Below, in pieces: positions 1 through 13,312 of a stretch of 64,000 nucleotides of DNA (positions are counted from its first letter, which is position 1; every line of letters starts with the position of its first letter). Under the pieces are notes generated by a model. It had not been told where the DNA came from, did not search any database, and saw only the letters and a program-made list of their open reading frames with translations. This DNA comes from Echeneis naucrates (lineage: Eukaryota > Chordata > Actinopteri > Carangiformes > Echeneidae): contig NC_042521.1 of assembly GCF_900963305.1 (NCBI RefSeq), positions 7,273,614 through 7,337,613 of the forward strand, written 5' to 3'. The position numbers were made by a program, and so were the translations under genes.

Positions 1-3000
1 GGGCACTACTTGTGACAGTTCTAACCAAATGTTGCAGCAACAACAGAGCCGTCACATTTCACCTAAAGAAAAACAATAAGCAGCTATCATATTCAAAGGC
101 ATCAAACCCATTCTGAAAGTATAAACTGAAACTGCCCTCTGCCTTTCACATCATCAACACAACGATAAAATTAATGTCATTCGCCAATATGTACTGCAGA
201 CAAACAAAAACTGTAATTGTGGAGAGATAAGTGTATTATTGCACTGGGTGCGGTGTGTTTCCCTAATGAAGACCTGGATCTGAAGGGCTGCCAGTCATTT
301 CTGGCATCTGGTCAGATGTCTGGGTAGACTCCCACAGGACATCAGTTTGGCAGAAGACATTTTGCTCAGGATGAGTCAATAAAGATGGGAACAGTGATTG
401 GATGAAACCCAAAAGGGTGGACAGAAAAGTTTCGTTGCCCAAGTTCTACAGAACTGCAAGCAAAAAAAAAAATTCCTTGGAAAAAACAAGCGAAACTTGC
501 ATCTATGCTGAAGGCAATAAATGTTTCATGGCAAAAGCTTATTGATGGGAATATTAAAATCAACCACAAGCAGCAACGGCTGATAAACTAAATTAGTTAA
601 GGTTTTTCATGGCATCCAAGTTGAGAGAGAGGAAAAATCTGACCTGAGCCATGACTTTGGTGCATACTGTAATTAAAAAAAATCTACAATGGAAAAGACT
701 TACGCAGCTTTGCAGAATCACTGATACGAGAAATTGTGCCTCTTATTCAATCAAAGCTTTTTACAATATTCTATATTAGCATCCCGCCAAAGTAAAAGAG
801 AAGCAGGCTGCTAATCCAAACCACCAAATGGTTGGAAAAATGAATAATTGATCAAGTCAAAATGCCTCACTCCTCCCATGATAAGTATTTCAATTTCATT
901 TTGAAATGTCAAGATTTCATTCACGCTATTTTGCCTTTAGGACTGTATTGTATTTCTCTGAGAACAACACTCCTCAGAGATCAAAAAAAAAAAAAAATCT
1001 GAATTAGGCCATTTGTTTTCTATATAATGAGCCATGACCAATAGTGCCCTTTAACAGTAAAAGGGAAGTGAAATCTCTGATTTTTCTTCTCGCATAAGAG
1101 GTCTCATCAAAATTATTTTTGGAGCTTGTTTGTTTTTTCCACATGATCTTCCTCAGGAGATGGTGATTGTCCAGTTTGCATCAAACTGTTAATGTTTTCA
1201 TTTTGTAAATTTCAGTATATCAAGGAGTTCTCAATCGCATTATTTCAAATAGAGCAGGTGACCAAAAAGGAAAACAAAAAAACCACCCTGTCTGCTGAGA
1301 AAGGTCATGTGATAAGACTGAAGGCTGCTCAACAGCAACATCACCTTGTGGTGAAATTATTTGTCAGAAACTTTCTTTTTCAAATTATGGTTTGAATAAA
1401 CTTTTTGGTTTGAGTGTCATTAATGTAATGCATCTTGCGCACATGCTGGTTTCTTCTGATGTCTAAATGATGAGTTTCATCTATTGAAGCACAATACGAG
1501 CTCAAAACAATTCAGAGAAAAAGAGATAGAGAGGAGAAGAGATGACAGGAGGGCGACCAAACACAGTGGAAAGCCTCTCTTTGATGACAGAAACTTGCCC
1601 CTAAACAACAAGCAGCCATGCGCACAGTGTTGCTGACAGTCTAATGATGAACCACACCCTAACATTTAATTTTATGTTTCCTCCACTCAGTATCACTTTG
1701 CTGATTGCTGCTCTTTGAAGAAAAAGTTCAGTGAGGATTATTTTTCACAGTGGACACAGAGACAAGAATAATGTAACAGAGTTCAATTGTGTTTCATCCG
1801 TGCCAGATCTTGACATAAATCCCAATTCTTTGTCCGTTGCATCAAAAAAAAAATAAAAGGGACAAGAAACACTCCCCTTATTTTTCCATCTGCTGCCGAA
1901 GACTGTGGCTCAAACAAGCTCCAAACAACACAACATTTATAGCTGCAACAAGTGTGTGCGTGTGTGTGCGTGTGTATGTATGATCTGGTAGAGATAAGGG
2001 AGGCTATTGATGGCACTCATGTAACTGAGACGACAAACACACACACACAGGCATAAACACAAAGTCTTGTGCTCTGATCAGAGATGGGAAGTCTCTCTCT
2101 CTCTCTCTCGCTCTCTTTCTTTCAGGTTTGTATACAGAAACTTCACATCAGTAGGAAAGGGGATTATCTACACACAGGATCAAGGCTCAGGACATAAAGT
2201 CAGGTCTGCTTGTTCTGAGTGTGTGTGTGTGTGTGTGTGTCTGCTGTATAGAGAAAGGCTAAGATGCTGGAGTAACTTGACACTTTATCACTCACAAATG
2301 ATGACCAAAAATACAGGCTGCGTTATGTTTTGATAAATATAACAGAAAAAGTTGCCTGATAAGAGTTACTGGTGATTGTTGCTACAACAATAGAGAATTG
2401 TAAAGTCTTCAAACTCATGGATATTTTATTCTGCTAGGTTTTGATAGGTCCAATTCCACATTCTCACAGATGTTGCACAAATTACAAAGCACGAGCCAGA
2501 ATATTTCTTCCCACATTCATTCTTTGTGCCAAGATAGCAGGGTACTGTTTCACATGTAGCACATGGAGTAATTAGGCATACATAATATTAAATCCCTTCA
2601 TAAACATCCATAAATGCTGTTTCTAGTCCAATTGTTTACTAAATTTGGCAAAATTTAGTCAAAGTCTTTAAATTTACTTTGCCAAATCAACTTTATTATA
2701 ATTCGATGTCTACTTTGTCTTTTTTTAGTCTATTCAGGGCAGCTTTCTTAGCTAAGAACAACAGGAAGTGCTTAAAGTGGGGGAGTCACAGTCACGCGTC
2801 TAAAACACTTCACGGCAGCACACCTTGGTGGTTTGAGGAACTCCCAATGTGATGTAGGAGCCATTAACCAAACAGATCTGGTGTTGGCTCACACTGTATT
2901 ACTCAACAGCTGTCTTTGAAGGGCCAGTCAGTTTGGAAAATGCGCGTTTTGGTGAACATGCGCCTCAGCTGCCTGCTAATGTTAAGCATCTGTCAGAATA

Positions 3001-3804
3001 AAATGCAATATACATGTAAAGAACAGTAGAGCATGTATGTTGGCTGTGCACTAAAACAGTATGTATGCATTGTTAATGGAAATATGAACCAGTTCCCCTT
3101 TGCAAAGTATATAAGGTTTGCATGTGGGTAGATGAACAAAAGCTTTTCTGTGTACATGTATGAGCGGGAAACATTTGCTCTTCTGGCAAAACATCAGAGC
3201 AAATTTACATTTAAGTGCATGAGAGTGTGCATTCATGTGACTCTGCACGTGATCCTTTGTGTCTGGCTACATTTATGTGGTCAACTGTGTGTTTGGGTAA
3301 TAACTCAATGCTGACTAGGCAGCAGTTGATCAGCAGTTGTCAGCAAACACTTCATCAAGAGGAAGTGGATTGCTTTCACTTCGGCTGAGCCTGGTGCAAT
3401 GTGAAACCTAAACTGCATGACAACATCTCAGGAGCAAAACTGTGACACAAAAAGATAAACGTTCTTGGGAGGAAGTGAGTGTGTGTGTGTGCGTTATCAC
3501 CGGTCCGTCAAAACCAACAGCACCATCAGATCGTGCCTTATGGTGCACACCTTTTCATCACTGTCCTGTGTTGTTGCAGTTTTTAGCGGGACAGAAATAT
3601 GCTACACTTCAAAGACAACAGCTGGCACATCTGTTGGCCATTTCCATCTCTATGGCACAGTTGTATTGTTTTTGTTCTGATTCACAAGCCAGCAAACAGA
3701 AAGTAACACGCACAAAGGGGACTTTAAAAATGCAGTGATGACAGTGAATAAAACAAAATTGGTGCTGCCTCCTCAGTGTTTGTGTGTCTGCGTTTGTGAC
3801 TCAC
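1..3804. other. Presumed intron of the unidentified left-edge gene
   Basis: No coding exon is recognisable on either strand. The stretch lies downstream, on the minus strand, of the two exons at 4.9 kb and 3.8 kb, so it is most simply an intron of that gene. It holds short A/T runs, a (TC)n tract near 2,092-2,120 and a (TG)n tract at 2,219-2,240. Open frames here are short and unlike proteins. Confidence 0.4.
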
Positions 3805-3886
3805 CAAAAGGCCTTGAAAGCTTCATAAATGTCGTCTGGATGTTGTTGTCTGGTCCAGGCTGCAATTTGAAGCCCTGAAGTTGTAC
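3805..3886 (-). CDS. Second exon of an unidentified minus-strand gene (coding status unclear)
   Basis: Read on the minus strand, this 82-base segment has a CAG acceptor at its 5' side and a near-perfect donor (TTTTG then GTGAGT) at its 3' side. It is open in two frames. One frame contains LQPGPDNNIQTTFMKLSRPF. The other contains QQHPDDIYEAFKAF and continues in frame from an ATG in the GC-rich exon ending at 4,937. I recognise neither peptide. The exon may be coding or part of a 5' untranslated region with a start at its internal ATG. The next exon lies left of the window. Splice signals are good, but product identity is unknown. Confidence 0.5.
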
Positions 3887-4839
3887 CTGAGGGCCCGCAC
3901 ACAAAACAAAGAGTTAAGACTCAGTAAATCACAACAACAACTCACAAAACACACATTCAGTTTGTCACAGAACATTAAATCAATACGGGAAATGCACGCA
4001 ACAGTGTCACACACACAAATGTAAATCAGTAGTTGCAATGCTCTCTGGTGTGGGGAACTAAGCACGATTGCAAAGAAAAACAAAACAGATGCATGTTAAA
4101 GAACATCTTTGTCATTTAATTTAAATACTGTAAACGCCAGTGGATCATCGTTTTCTGATGACAAGCCCTAATGTGACTTCACACCGAGATTCTTATCAAC
4201 AGTAGGAGCGTACGATTGTCATTACTGTTTAACCTGCCAGTCATCTTTCGGATTCAACGATCACTTTCCTTGTGTCGGAACAGTTTTCTGTTTTTGTCTA
4301 TTCCAGAATATCCTGATTTCGAATGTTTTACGGTTTTTACGTGAAAGTGGTTTTAATGATCCACTGCTTTATGGCATGTTGACTATTTTCTTGCAGATGT
4401 TCAGCCTAACCTTGACTGCTCTAAGTGTCTTTTATGTTCGAATCGACCTGCAGCGGGGTGGAAAACACCCACATCTGATGGCATCTGCATGCACCACTGG
4501 TCATTTCTGAGGGAGACACAGATGAGTAGTTGATAAAAAAAAAGGAAACTCTTTTTAGTTTCTTGATTGTCACCTGCAACGCCTAGATGTGAAAAATCCA
4601 AACAAACCAGTAGCTCTTGGTTTGTTTGTCAGGTGACAGGTCAGTCACAGGTGTCCAGGAAACTGAAGAGATGAACTAAATGCACTGAGTTGTGGTTCAG
4701 TGCATTGAGCCCACCCCGGACTGATTAAAAAACACTGAACCCCCAGCCTCTCTTCTCTTTTTGTTTTTCACACGGGCCTTTGGAAACTACTGTACTACTG
4801 CCTCCTCCTCCTCCTCTCTGCAGAGAGCAACCTGAGATG

Positions 4840-5170
4840 CTGTGTATTCCGCCTGCCGACGGCTGCCAGCGGCCGCCAAATCTCTAATATCCGTCGTCCC
4901 CCTCGGCCGGTGGTGTGAAGCGGACTCCGGGCTCACCTCGCCGGGTCGTGTCAGCCTCGGGCTGCGGGTTTGTGTCCGCTGAGCTCTCGGACGGACGGAC
5001 GGACGCTCGGCTGCACGGCGGCTTTTGTTGCATCGGTCCTCGGCTGCTCTGCAACTGAAGCCGGGGCTTTAAATGCGCCTTTAAAGGAATATCTGTCGGA
5101 AGAAGAGACGTAACGCCGGCTTCCGCCAACGTCACCGCTCATTTGCATAAATGGGCGGGGCCTGTGAGGT
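4840..5170 (-). promoter_or_regulatory. CpG-rich promoter-like region
   Basis: CpG density jumps here against an AT-rich background. Immediately outside it, at about 5,100-5,160, the sequence has GGGCGGGGCC (a GC box) and ATTTGCAT (octamer-like). It overlaps the first exon with donor at 4,937, so it probably drives minus-strand transcription. No TATA box is obvious at a fixed distance. Confidence 0.5.
4937..5130 (-). other. GC-rich first exon of the unidentified minus-strand gene
   Basis: This is the most CpG-dense stretch of the left 10 kb. On the minus strand it ends in a strong donor, CGGCGAG followed by GTGAGCC, at 4,937/4,936. An ATG about 100 bases upstream of the donor opens a frame beginning MQQKPPCSRASVRPSES, which could continue into the exon at 3,805-3,886. 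The proline/serine-rich, GC-driven composition is equally what a 5' untranslated region gives by chance. The 5' limit is approximate. The gene leaves the window at the left, so its product cannot be named. In human the next gene past DENND3 is SLC45A4 (recalled), but that is transcribed towards DENND3 and does not fit this orientation. Confidence 0.5.
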
Positions 5171-6000
5171 TTGTTTATATACAAGCTGAGAGTCACTTCA
5201 GGATACATTTTAGGGCCACTTGTTTTCTTGGATATCTGCATTTAGTGTTATTTATACTTCTATTCCTCTGCACTCCGAGGAAAAATAAAACAGTGGACTT
5301 TTTTTTTAAGCTAAAGAGTGGATTTGGATCAGACTACCTCTAAAAGGCCCAAAACTAATTTGTCTAAAATAAGATGAAGTAGAATATCAGTTATAGTGGC
5401 ATCTGGTGATGCATCTGGAAAATAAAGCTTTTTTTTTTTTTTAAAGGGTTTTTTTCTGTGTGATATTAAATTGGTAGCACTGTAGAGCTGATACCAATCA
5501 AACTATATTCATAAAAGGGTCAGTTAAAATGACAGGAAGAATACAACTTTTTTTTTTTACTTATTTCCTAAATTAATTTTACTGTAATTGTTCTACCTTT
5601 ATTTTTGCTTGTTTTCTTTTCTTTTGGAGAGGTTCGATATAATAATGCAAAATTCTAAGGACAATATACTATACAATTTTTTTTCTATGCAAAAATCTGT
5701 TTTAAAAATTTTTTTTTTTTTGCTTTTGATAGTTTCTTTTCGATTTAAATAGAGAGCATGAATTAAAATAAGCTCATTATTTGAGTACTGCCTGTTAATG
5801 CATTAATTTCAATTATTCAATAAAAATATAATATTAAATATTATCATTTTATCATATAAATATTGAATGATATTAACTATTACTGAGTACTTAACTTTTG
5901 ATAGTATGAGGATTTAATAATTCTTTTTAGTGAATAAAAAAAATACAATACAATAAAAACTATACAATAAAAATAAAGTGAGGATTCTTTAAAACATAAT
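5171..6000. other. AT-rich intergenic stretch
   Basis: Very AT-rich, with many A and T runs of 8-12 bases and no open frame longer than noise. It separates the CpG-rich promoter region from the orphan exon-like segment at 6.0 kb. I see nothing functional in it. Confidence 0.5.
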
Positions 6001-6025
6001 CAAATAACTTCATCAAATCTAATCT

Positions 6026-6161
6026 TTATTTGAACAGCTCCTCTGTGGGATTAGCAGGCTCAGTATCTTCTGTCTCTTCATGTAATCGCAGACTGACCCC
6101 ATAACGCTGCATGGGGTCAGACCATCTGTTGCAGGACTCCTTTATCTTCTTGAAGATAGTT
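6026..6161 (-). CDS. Orphan terminal-exon-like segment, product unknown
   Basis: On the minus strand a pyrimidine-rich acceptor (TTTCTTATTTATCACTCAG) is followed by a 44-residue open frame. It contains KKIKESCNRWSDPMQRYGVS and ends EELFK, then TAA. The AATAAA polyadenylation hexamer overlaps the stop (6,025-6,030). The peptide is charged and protein-like, unlike neighbouring noise frames. I do not recognise it and found no matching upstream exon between here and the dennd3 stop at 10,142. It could be the last exon of a small gene, an alternative 3' end, or a 5'-truncated retrocopy. Confidence 0.35.
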
Positions 6162-9100
6162 CTGAGTGATAAATAAGAAACTATGGCTTCATCTATGTAA
6201 TGGCCATTTCAGCAAACATACAGTCACGTTACTGCTCTTTCTCTCCCAACCTTTAATTTAGTTGTCCTTTAAGGTAATTAAATTATCATAATCATGCAAA
6301 CTGGATGACTAAGGGTAAAAAGGACTTGGAATCCCACATTGATCTATGGCTTTCTAACAATTTCCCCTTAAATAGTAAAAAAAAAAAAAAAAAAACTGAA
6401 AAAAAAAAAGGCTTTAAAACTTGATTGCAGTTGAGGAATCTTCATTAAAATTCTATAATAATTCAGGTTTCATTCAATTTCATTTCATGTAGTTTTTTCA
6501 TGGTGCACACCGAAATAACAAATTTGCAAGCAGATAAACAAATGTCGACCTCAGATTGCAGAAATGACTATTTTTCAATGAGTCGATGCATTGAGCTTAA
6601 TGCAAACAAGAACAGCGATACTTAGCAGCGTGTCATTTTATTAACCAAAATGTCTGCCAATATATATATATTTTTTATTAATTAAACTCCAAATCTTTTC
6701 AGCTGATAAAGAAAATACCACACAACAAAAAAGCCCGGTGATCGATTAAATTACTTTTATTAGGACATTCATAGGATGTTTGAATACTGTTTACAAAATT
6801 AAAAAACATCCCGGACATAAAAGTTGCCAGACTTCTAGATGAACACCATGTGAGTCCAGTCGAAATGTAACACACAAACAAGCAAACAAACAAAAAAAAA
6901 ATCCAATTTTGAATGACTTTGCTATGAAAGTGACTTGTTGCTGATTCAGACAATACCACTGATTCTCTGCTGAAGGTGCATAAAACATTTTTTTTGGGGA
7001 GATGTTCCCTGCCCCAGATCTGGTACCAGAACAGACAGAAACGTGACAGACTAGATGGTGAATATGAGAAGTGACACACACAGGAGTGAGATAAAAATAA
7101 CTCATTGTACATTCAGAGTTAGTCAGCTGAGACGATGCAAACAACATGGTGTTAGGTGAAAGACGGTCACATTTCCGGGCTCACATGCAAATGATGAAAA
7201 GAGCAGCGCGGTGTAGTTGTGAAGGGGGGTATATGTTTAAACCCAATGGCACAGCTGTCTATGTGAAGACAGTCTTTGAATAGAAATATACTAAACCATC
7301 ATTGAGAACATCAGATGACTGATGCACATCTAAGATTGTGGTGGTGTTTTTTTTTTTTTTTTTTTATGTGATTGAACACAAAGCTACTACTGCCAGGATA
7401 AATCTGTATGGAAGGGATTTAACCTGATAAGATAAGTCTGGTGATATTCTATAGTTTCCTGGAGAGCCACAATTTTAATACGAACTCATCCAATCTTAAA
7501 ACCTACCATGTTTCCTAAAGGGCGATCTACATTACAATAAACATTGACAATATCAAATATTTTGTGGACATTCAAACCAAAACAGAATTTCTCACTAATG
7601 TTTATTAATCCACTGCTGAAAATAGTTCCCATAAATATGGTTGTCTTTTAATTGAAAATAGTTTTTATGTTTTTTTTTTAGAAAATATGAAAATGTGTCT
7701 AGCACAGATACGGTGGTGTGGTCAAAAAAAAAAAAAAAGAATAGTGAGATGAAGCAAAAGAATAATAGGAATAACACCCTTAATGACAAAGACACACACA
7801 CACACACACACACTCAGAAGTCAGGAATAAAACTAAAGCACAGTATGCCGCCCTCAGTGTTACAGTGCCGAGCTGGGAGGAAACGCTCTACTGTAGTCTC
7901 CCAAACTGTACTGCACTCAGATCATTCCTGAACTGGAGCTACTGTTCCGACACTGCTGAATTTTTCAGGTCTCGTTTCAAGTTGCAGTACAAACAGCAAT
8001 TGTGTTTTTTCCCTTAAATATAACCCTCACTTCCTGTAAGTAAAAGTTTGTGGATTAGAGGAAACTGATTAAGAGCTGCAGGGATACAGAAAACAACTTA
8101 TCTTCCACTGCAGCCGAGGCTCAAGCAGACCTGCATGCTGAGAGATTAACAACTGCTCATGGCTTTATGTAAATAAAACAATGCCCAGCACACAGGACGC
8201 ACAGACATTTGTACAAATGCTGTGCACGCAAGTTCACAAGTTCACATCCACACGCACAACATTTTCTAAGGGAGACTCTGGAGATTTGGTGCACAAGGGC
8301 CTTGACTGGCTTCACTGGGAGGTCAAAGGTCATTCATAGAGCAGTGTTCCTTCAGGAACTAGCTGGACTTCTGACAAACACCTGAGGATGGTGGGCCGCA
8401 TTTGTTATGGTTTAATGTTATATCTTCATTTTCATGAGACAGAGAACACAGGAGTTTAAAAGTCTGTATGTGACGTTAGTAATGAACCGATAGAGTTCAT
8501 TAATTGACATTAATGGCACAACAAATATTTATTTTGATTATTTGTTGCAACAAAGCAAATTTGTCTTAATATCAAAGGGCGCCATCTCCTGGTAGACTCA
8601 AAAAAGTGCACAACACTGATGACGGAGTCGTAAAAGCTTTACTTACAGGACGAAGTTCTAGTATTAGTAAAATAATCAAATCTATGTATACAGGACACTT
8701 TTAACATCTATGAGAATCAATCAGCCACTTTATTTCTGGTCCTTTAAATAAATCTAATAGGGTTTAAGCCATCTTCACCTTTTGCAAATGGAGTTTATAT
8801 ATATTGTTATGAATCATCACACTGAGGTGTTGTTAAAAAACGTAAAAAAACGTAAACCTCAGAATAAATGTGAGCATGGATTTACAACCTAGTGGAGAAA
8901 AATGTATTTTCCTGTGAGTTGTTCTCCTGATGACTGTTCTGTGACCTCCAGTTTTAAAACTCCTGGCAGAAAGATTTTGGTTGAAAATCAACACAAACTG
9001 AAGACTTCCTTTAAAATGTGTTCACTGTTGGTTAAACCAATACATATAACAGTCTTAGAGACTATACATTGAGAGGTTTTCTATAAAATCTTATTAAAAA

Positions 9101-10141
9101 ACATAAATACAATGGTCAAGCTGCTGCATTGGTTACAAAGAAAATATGTATCATACTGACATTCACAGTTGTGTACATTGTATTAACGCATTTATAAAAT
9201 ATGAGTTGAACCTTTGTTTGAACATCAGGTAGCAATATCTCATAAATGTAGGTATGATGTTGACATTGTTATACATAAAAAAAAAGTTGAGTTTCTCCAC
9301 ATGTGAAGAATGAATAAAATCAGTCTATATGGTTTAACTTTGTACAAATAACACTATTGTAAAAATATCCCACAAAATGCTTAGAAAACAAAGACTATAA
9401 ATACATTTAGAACATATTTGGAGTATTTTATGGCTTTATATTTTTCCTTTAAATTATAAATGCTTATAATAGCTTGTGTTTGTTGTAGCCAGTGACTTGG
9501 TTAACTTTCTTAACATTGACGAAGTTTGTGTATCACGACAAAAATCGCTTGGTAAAACCAACTGGTCAATAACAGATAAAGCTGTGGTTAACCCCACCCC
9601 CTGCCCAAAAAAAAAAAACCTCCCTGTGCATCACACGTAGCCACACAGAGGAATGTCAGAAATTTGAATCTTAACTTCTTACGTCTCTCATCTGCTCATT
9701 TCCCATCACTCTCTGCTGCATGTGTTCATCAAAGCATCAAACTTCCATCAAAACAAACTCCCATAACAGTTATGTTTTTAAGGGCGTTTGAACTGTTTCA
9801 CAGATGAAGGTGAAGCTCAGTCACATGACATTCAACACTTGATGTTGGACACTCGATGGGAAAGGCATAGCTTTGCTATAAATATTAAAATGTTTACTTG
9901 GAAACATTGAATTAAAAATTATCCAGCAGAACTTGCACCCACTTTTCTCTTTTTAGTCTTCCTTTGGTCTTTATATTCTGGAAAATAACACGTCAGTACT
10001 GATAATTTCAAACTGCAAATCATAATTTCATAGTATAGGAGCAGTTAGAGAAACCTTTCCTTTCACATCACCGACATGTGAGTCCTTCATATATCTGAGT
10101 TTGTGCATTTGATTCTCTAACCTTCACTCAAGTAAAGCCAT
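6162..10141. other. dennd3 3' flank / 3' UTR and intergenic DNA
   Basis: No coding exon was recognised. The right part must hold the 3' untranslated region of dennd3, whose stop is at 10,142-10,144. TTTATT on the plus strand (AATAAA on the minus strand) occurs near 8,529 and 8,738, so a 1.4-1.6 kb 3' UTR is possible. Simple tracts include poly-A at 6,379-6,396, poly-T near 7,347-7,365 and (CA)n at 7,792-7,813. A CTCF-like motif lies at 8,579-8,594. Confidence 0.4.
8579..8594 (-). promoter_or_regulatory. CTCF-like motif
   Basis: The minus strand reads TACCAGGAGATGGCGCC. It matches the CTCF core CCASYAGRKGGCR at all but one position. Motif match only. Confidence 0.25.
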
Positions 10142-13100
10142 CTACTCCACCTTCCAGATGGCAATCTTTCCATCATGTTTCCCTGCTCCGCTGAGGACGT
10201 AGCGATCCTCAGCGGAGCACAGTGCCATCACCTTGTCATTGTGGCCGTGAAGCTCCTTCAGGACGAGGTGCCGTTCTGTGTCCAGGACGTAAATCTTGCC
10301 TTTACTAGAGCTGCGGCCCACACCGCCAACCCACACCTGAATAAAGAGGTGGAAAAAATCTGGATTAAAAACTTTAATGTTATTCTATTATATTTATTCA
10401 AATAGATTTGTGTCCTCTGTGTTTGAGCATCCGGAGCGTATAATAACCTGATTTTTAACTTTAATCATGCAGTAACATCCAATGCAGTCCTGCAGCGCCA
10501 CACGGTCAAACGGTTTGTTTGGGTCCTTAATATGCCAAATACACACTTCTCCTGAGTCTGCACACACACTCCAGAGCTCCTCCCTCTGAGAGACACAACC
10601 AAAAACACTCATATCAGTAACGTGCTGAAGTCTAAAAAAATGCACTGTTACAAAAGCATAAAGGTGGAGTTGTGTGTGGTACCTCAGGTAACAGCAGTAT
10701 AGAGCTGAATGTAACTATGGAGCCTCTTTGCTCTGGTAGATTCAGACGGTGTTTCATTGACCCGTTTCTCCAAACCTCCATTATACTGTCCCTGGAGCCT
10801 GCAGAGACAGAATTTTATGGTTGCTAATCTAAATCCTAAATCTCCCATTTTAACATTTGCACAGATGTGTGACACTTACAGCACCACAACGTGCTGTTCC
10901 AGCTGTTGACAGACTGCAGACAATCGCAGGCAAGGCGAAACTGCTTCTTCGCCTGATTGGTTCAGAACAGAAATCAGTATTAATGACAAATAAGTCGGAC
11001 ATTTTTGATACACCTTCCCAAGTTGTTGGCTTGAAACTGACCTGTAATGATGATATGTCCCACACCATCACGCTTCCCTCCACGCTGCAGGAGTACGCCA
11101 CCTTTTGGCTGAAGAACAAATTAAACTTTAAGGCTTGTCCTGTCCTTTCCAGAATGAATGATGAGCCAAATTTAAAATCAGGCAAATGATCTACACCCAA
11201 CATGGAGTTCATTTTCATAACAGTTTTTTATGTGATTCTTGACACGTGTGTGTGTGTGCGTTACCTGTATTTGTCTGTGTCAAGTGCCAGACCTGTGACC
11301 TCAGCCCTGTGTTCAGTCAGCTGTCGGTTACACACCATGGACAACATGCTGATGATGTAGATGACTGAATCCTCAGAGCCCATCCAGACCTGGTCCTTGT
11401 CAACCTTCAACATGCAGTTCTGAAACAAGAGATACACCGAACTGATCAAGGCCAATTTCTGGGTGGAAAATAGGAAAAATGGGGTTAATTTGTAGCTGAG
11501 AAAATAATATGTAGGGAGGCTGTATAGGTGCTTGTGTGCACTATTTGCTTTCGCCGCTTGCACACACTAAGTTTCTTCCATTTATTTGACAGTGATTTGT
11601 TTTTGTTGTTTTGTTGTTTGTTTGTTTTTTTTTGGGGGGGGGGCGGGGGGGTGTCACCTGGAGCTTCAGCCAAATGTGATGAACATCTTAGAAAATATTT
11701 CAGCACAGGGTGCTCATTGTGTAATACCCAACTTCTCCACTAAGTGGTAATGCTGCTCTACTGCACTGCAATACATCCTGTAAACACAACCCTAAATATT
11801 ATTAATAGGAAGTGCAACAATTTCTGTAACAAGTAAAGAAATAAGAAAAGTAAAGAAATTTGGGCACAACTGTCAGAAAAACAGGACATTTTTAAGTAGC
11901 TTGTTCCAAACTTTTTTGCCTAACAAGTTTCTACTTTAATCTGAGTCTTAGATACAGACTATCTTTCTCTCACACATATAGATTAATTTATTTCATGTGA
12001 CTGTGACCTGCATGCCTGATATTTCACACTCACACACTTTATATTTTAAATTCAACATTTTCACAGAGAATGTCAGGCACTTGGGAGGGAATAAAAAGGA
12101 ATTCAAAACAGACAGTATACTCCGCAAAACATGTGCCTGCAGGTCCTGCAGTAATACGGGCACAGTTTGAAAGCAACAGGGGCAAAAATGAAATGTGTGT
12201 CTGATGTCAGTGGAATGCATGTGCTGTTTATCTGCTGAGCCTAAAAAAGATAAACATCTGGCAACTTGTTTTCAGTTAACATGAAAAGATGACATTGTCC
12301 ATAAGAGTTCCCAGCTCCCGTTTCTTCTTCTGCTGCCATACTGCGAGCTAAATATGATTCAGTGTAACGAATAAGCGAACATGTCCGATGCATCCACATC
12401 CAAGAAATTTTACCTGAGAAACTTGGTTTACTTTTGTTACAACACTGGTCAATTCTAAGAGAAACTGAGAGACATTTTAATTTTGTTTAATTGACGTTTT
12501 GTTGAAGGTTTGTATAAAACCTTTAAAAATCTTTATGGCCACTGGTGAAACAAAATTTTGCCTTCAGGAAACCCCCCTACTATGCCCATAGTAGGGGGGT
12601 TTCAACTATCTACAGTCCATGGAAATTAGATGACTCAGACTCTTCAACAATTGACGGTGAAAAACAACAACAATGTTTTTCTCTCAGCTCCTAAATGCTC
12701 AACTATATTGCCGGCCTTTTAGCGTTAAGTGGGGGGGATTTTTAAATCTAAAAACAAGTGCCGCCTGCATCCAAGAATGGTGTTAAATGTTTATTCCAAT
12801 TCTTCCCTTTAGTTTTTAATTTTAGTCTCAATCCCTATTCTCAATCCCTATTCAGTGTCGTCACCCTACAATTATTGTGTCCACTCTTGGGGTTTTGTTG
12901 TTGTTGGTGTTTTGTTTTTTTTTGTTTTTTTTTCAGAAATCATTAATCATTAATGAAGTAAACAACAATAAAATCATATGAAGTATTTACTGCCAAATTC
13001 TTTTCCTCTGTGCTATGGACACATTTCTGAAATTTCATTAAACACACCACCTAGACAATCCTCCATATCTCCCACCTGCTGTGTCTTTTGCCTCGCTGTG

Positions 13101-13271
13101 TTCATGCCAACTTCCACAGTGTGTTGGTTTTTGAGTCATTGTATGCCTGTATGCAGTCTGTTCTCTTACTAGTCTTGCATTCCCAACTTGACAGGTGTGA
13201 GTCAGGGACCAACTGGAAGCATCGAACACCATCACCTTCCCGCCACTCACAGATACCCACAGCTGACCTGA

Positions 13272-13312
<41 letters not shown>

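Noticed and set aside
6699-7147. Overlapping 137- and 118-codon minus-strand open frames
   Set aside because: Frames shift through poly-A/T runs, there is no splice context, and the residues are Phe/Cys/Ser-rich noise.
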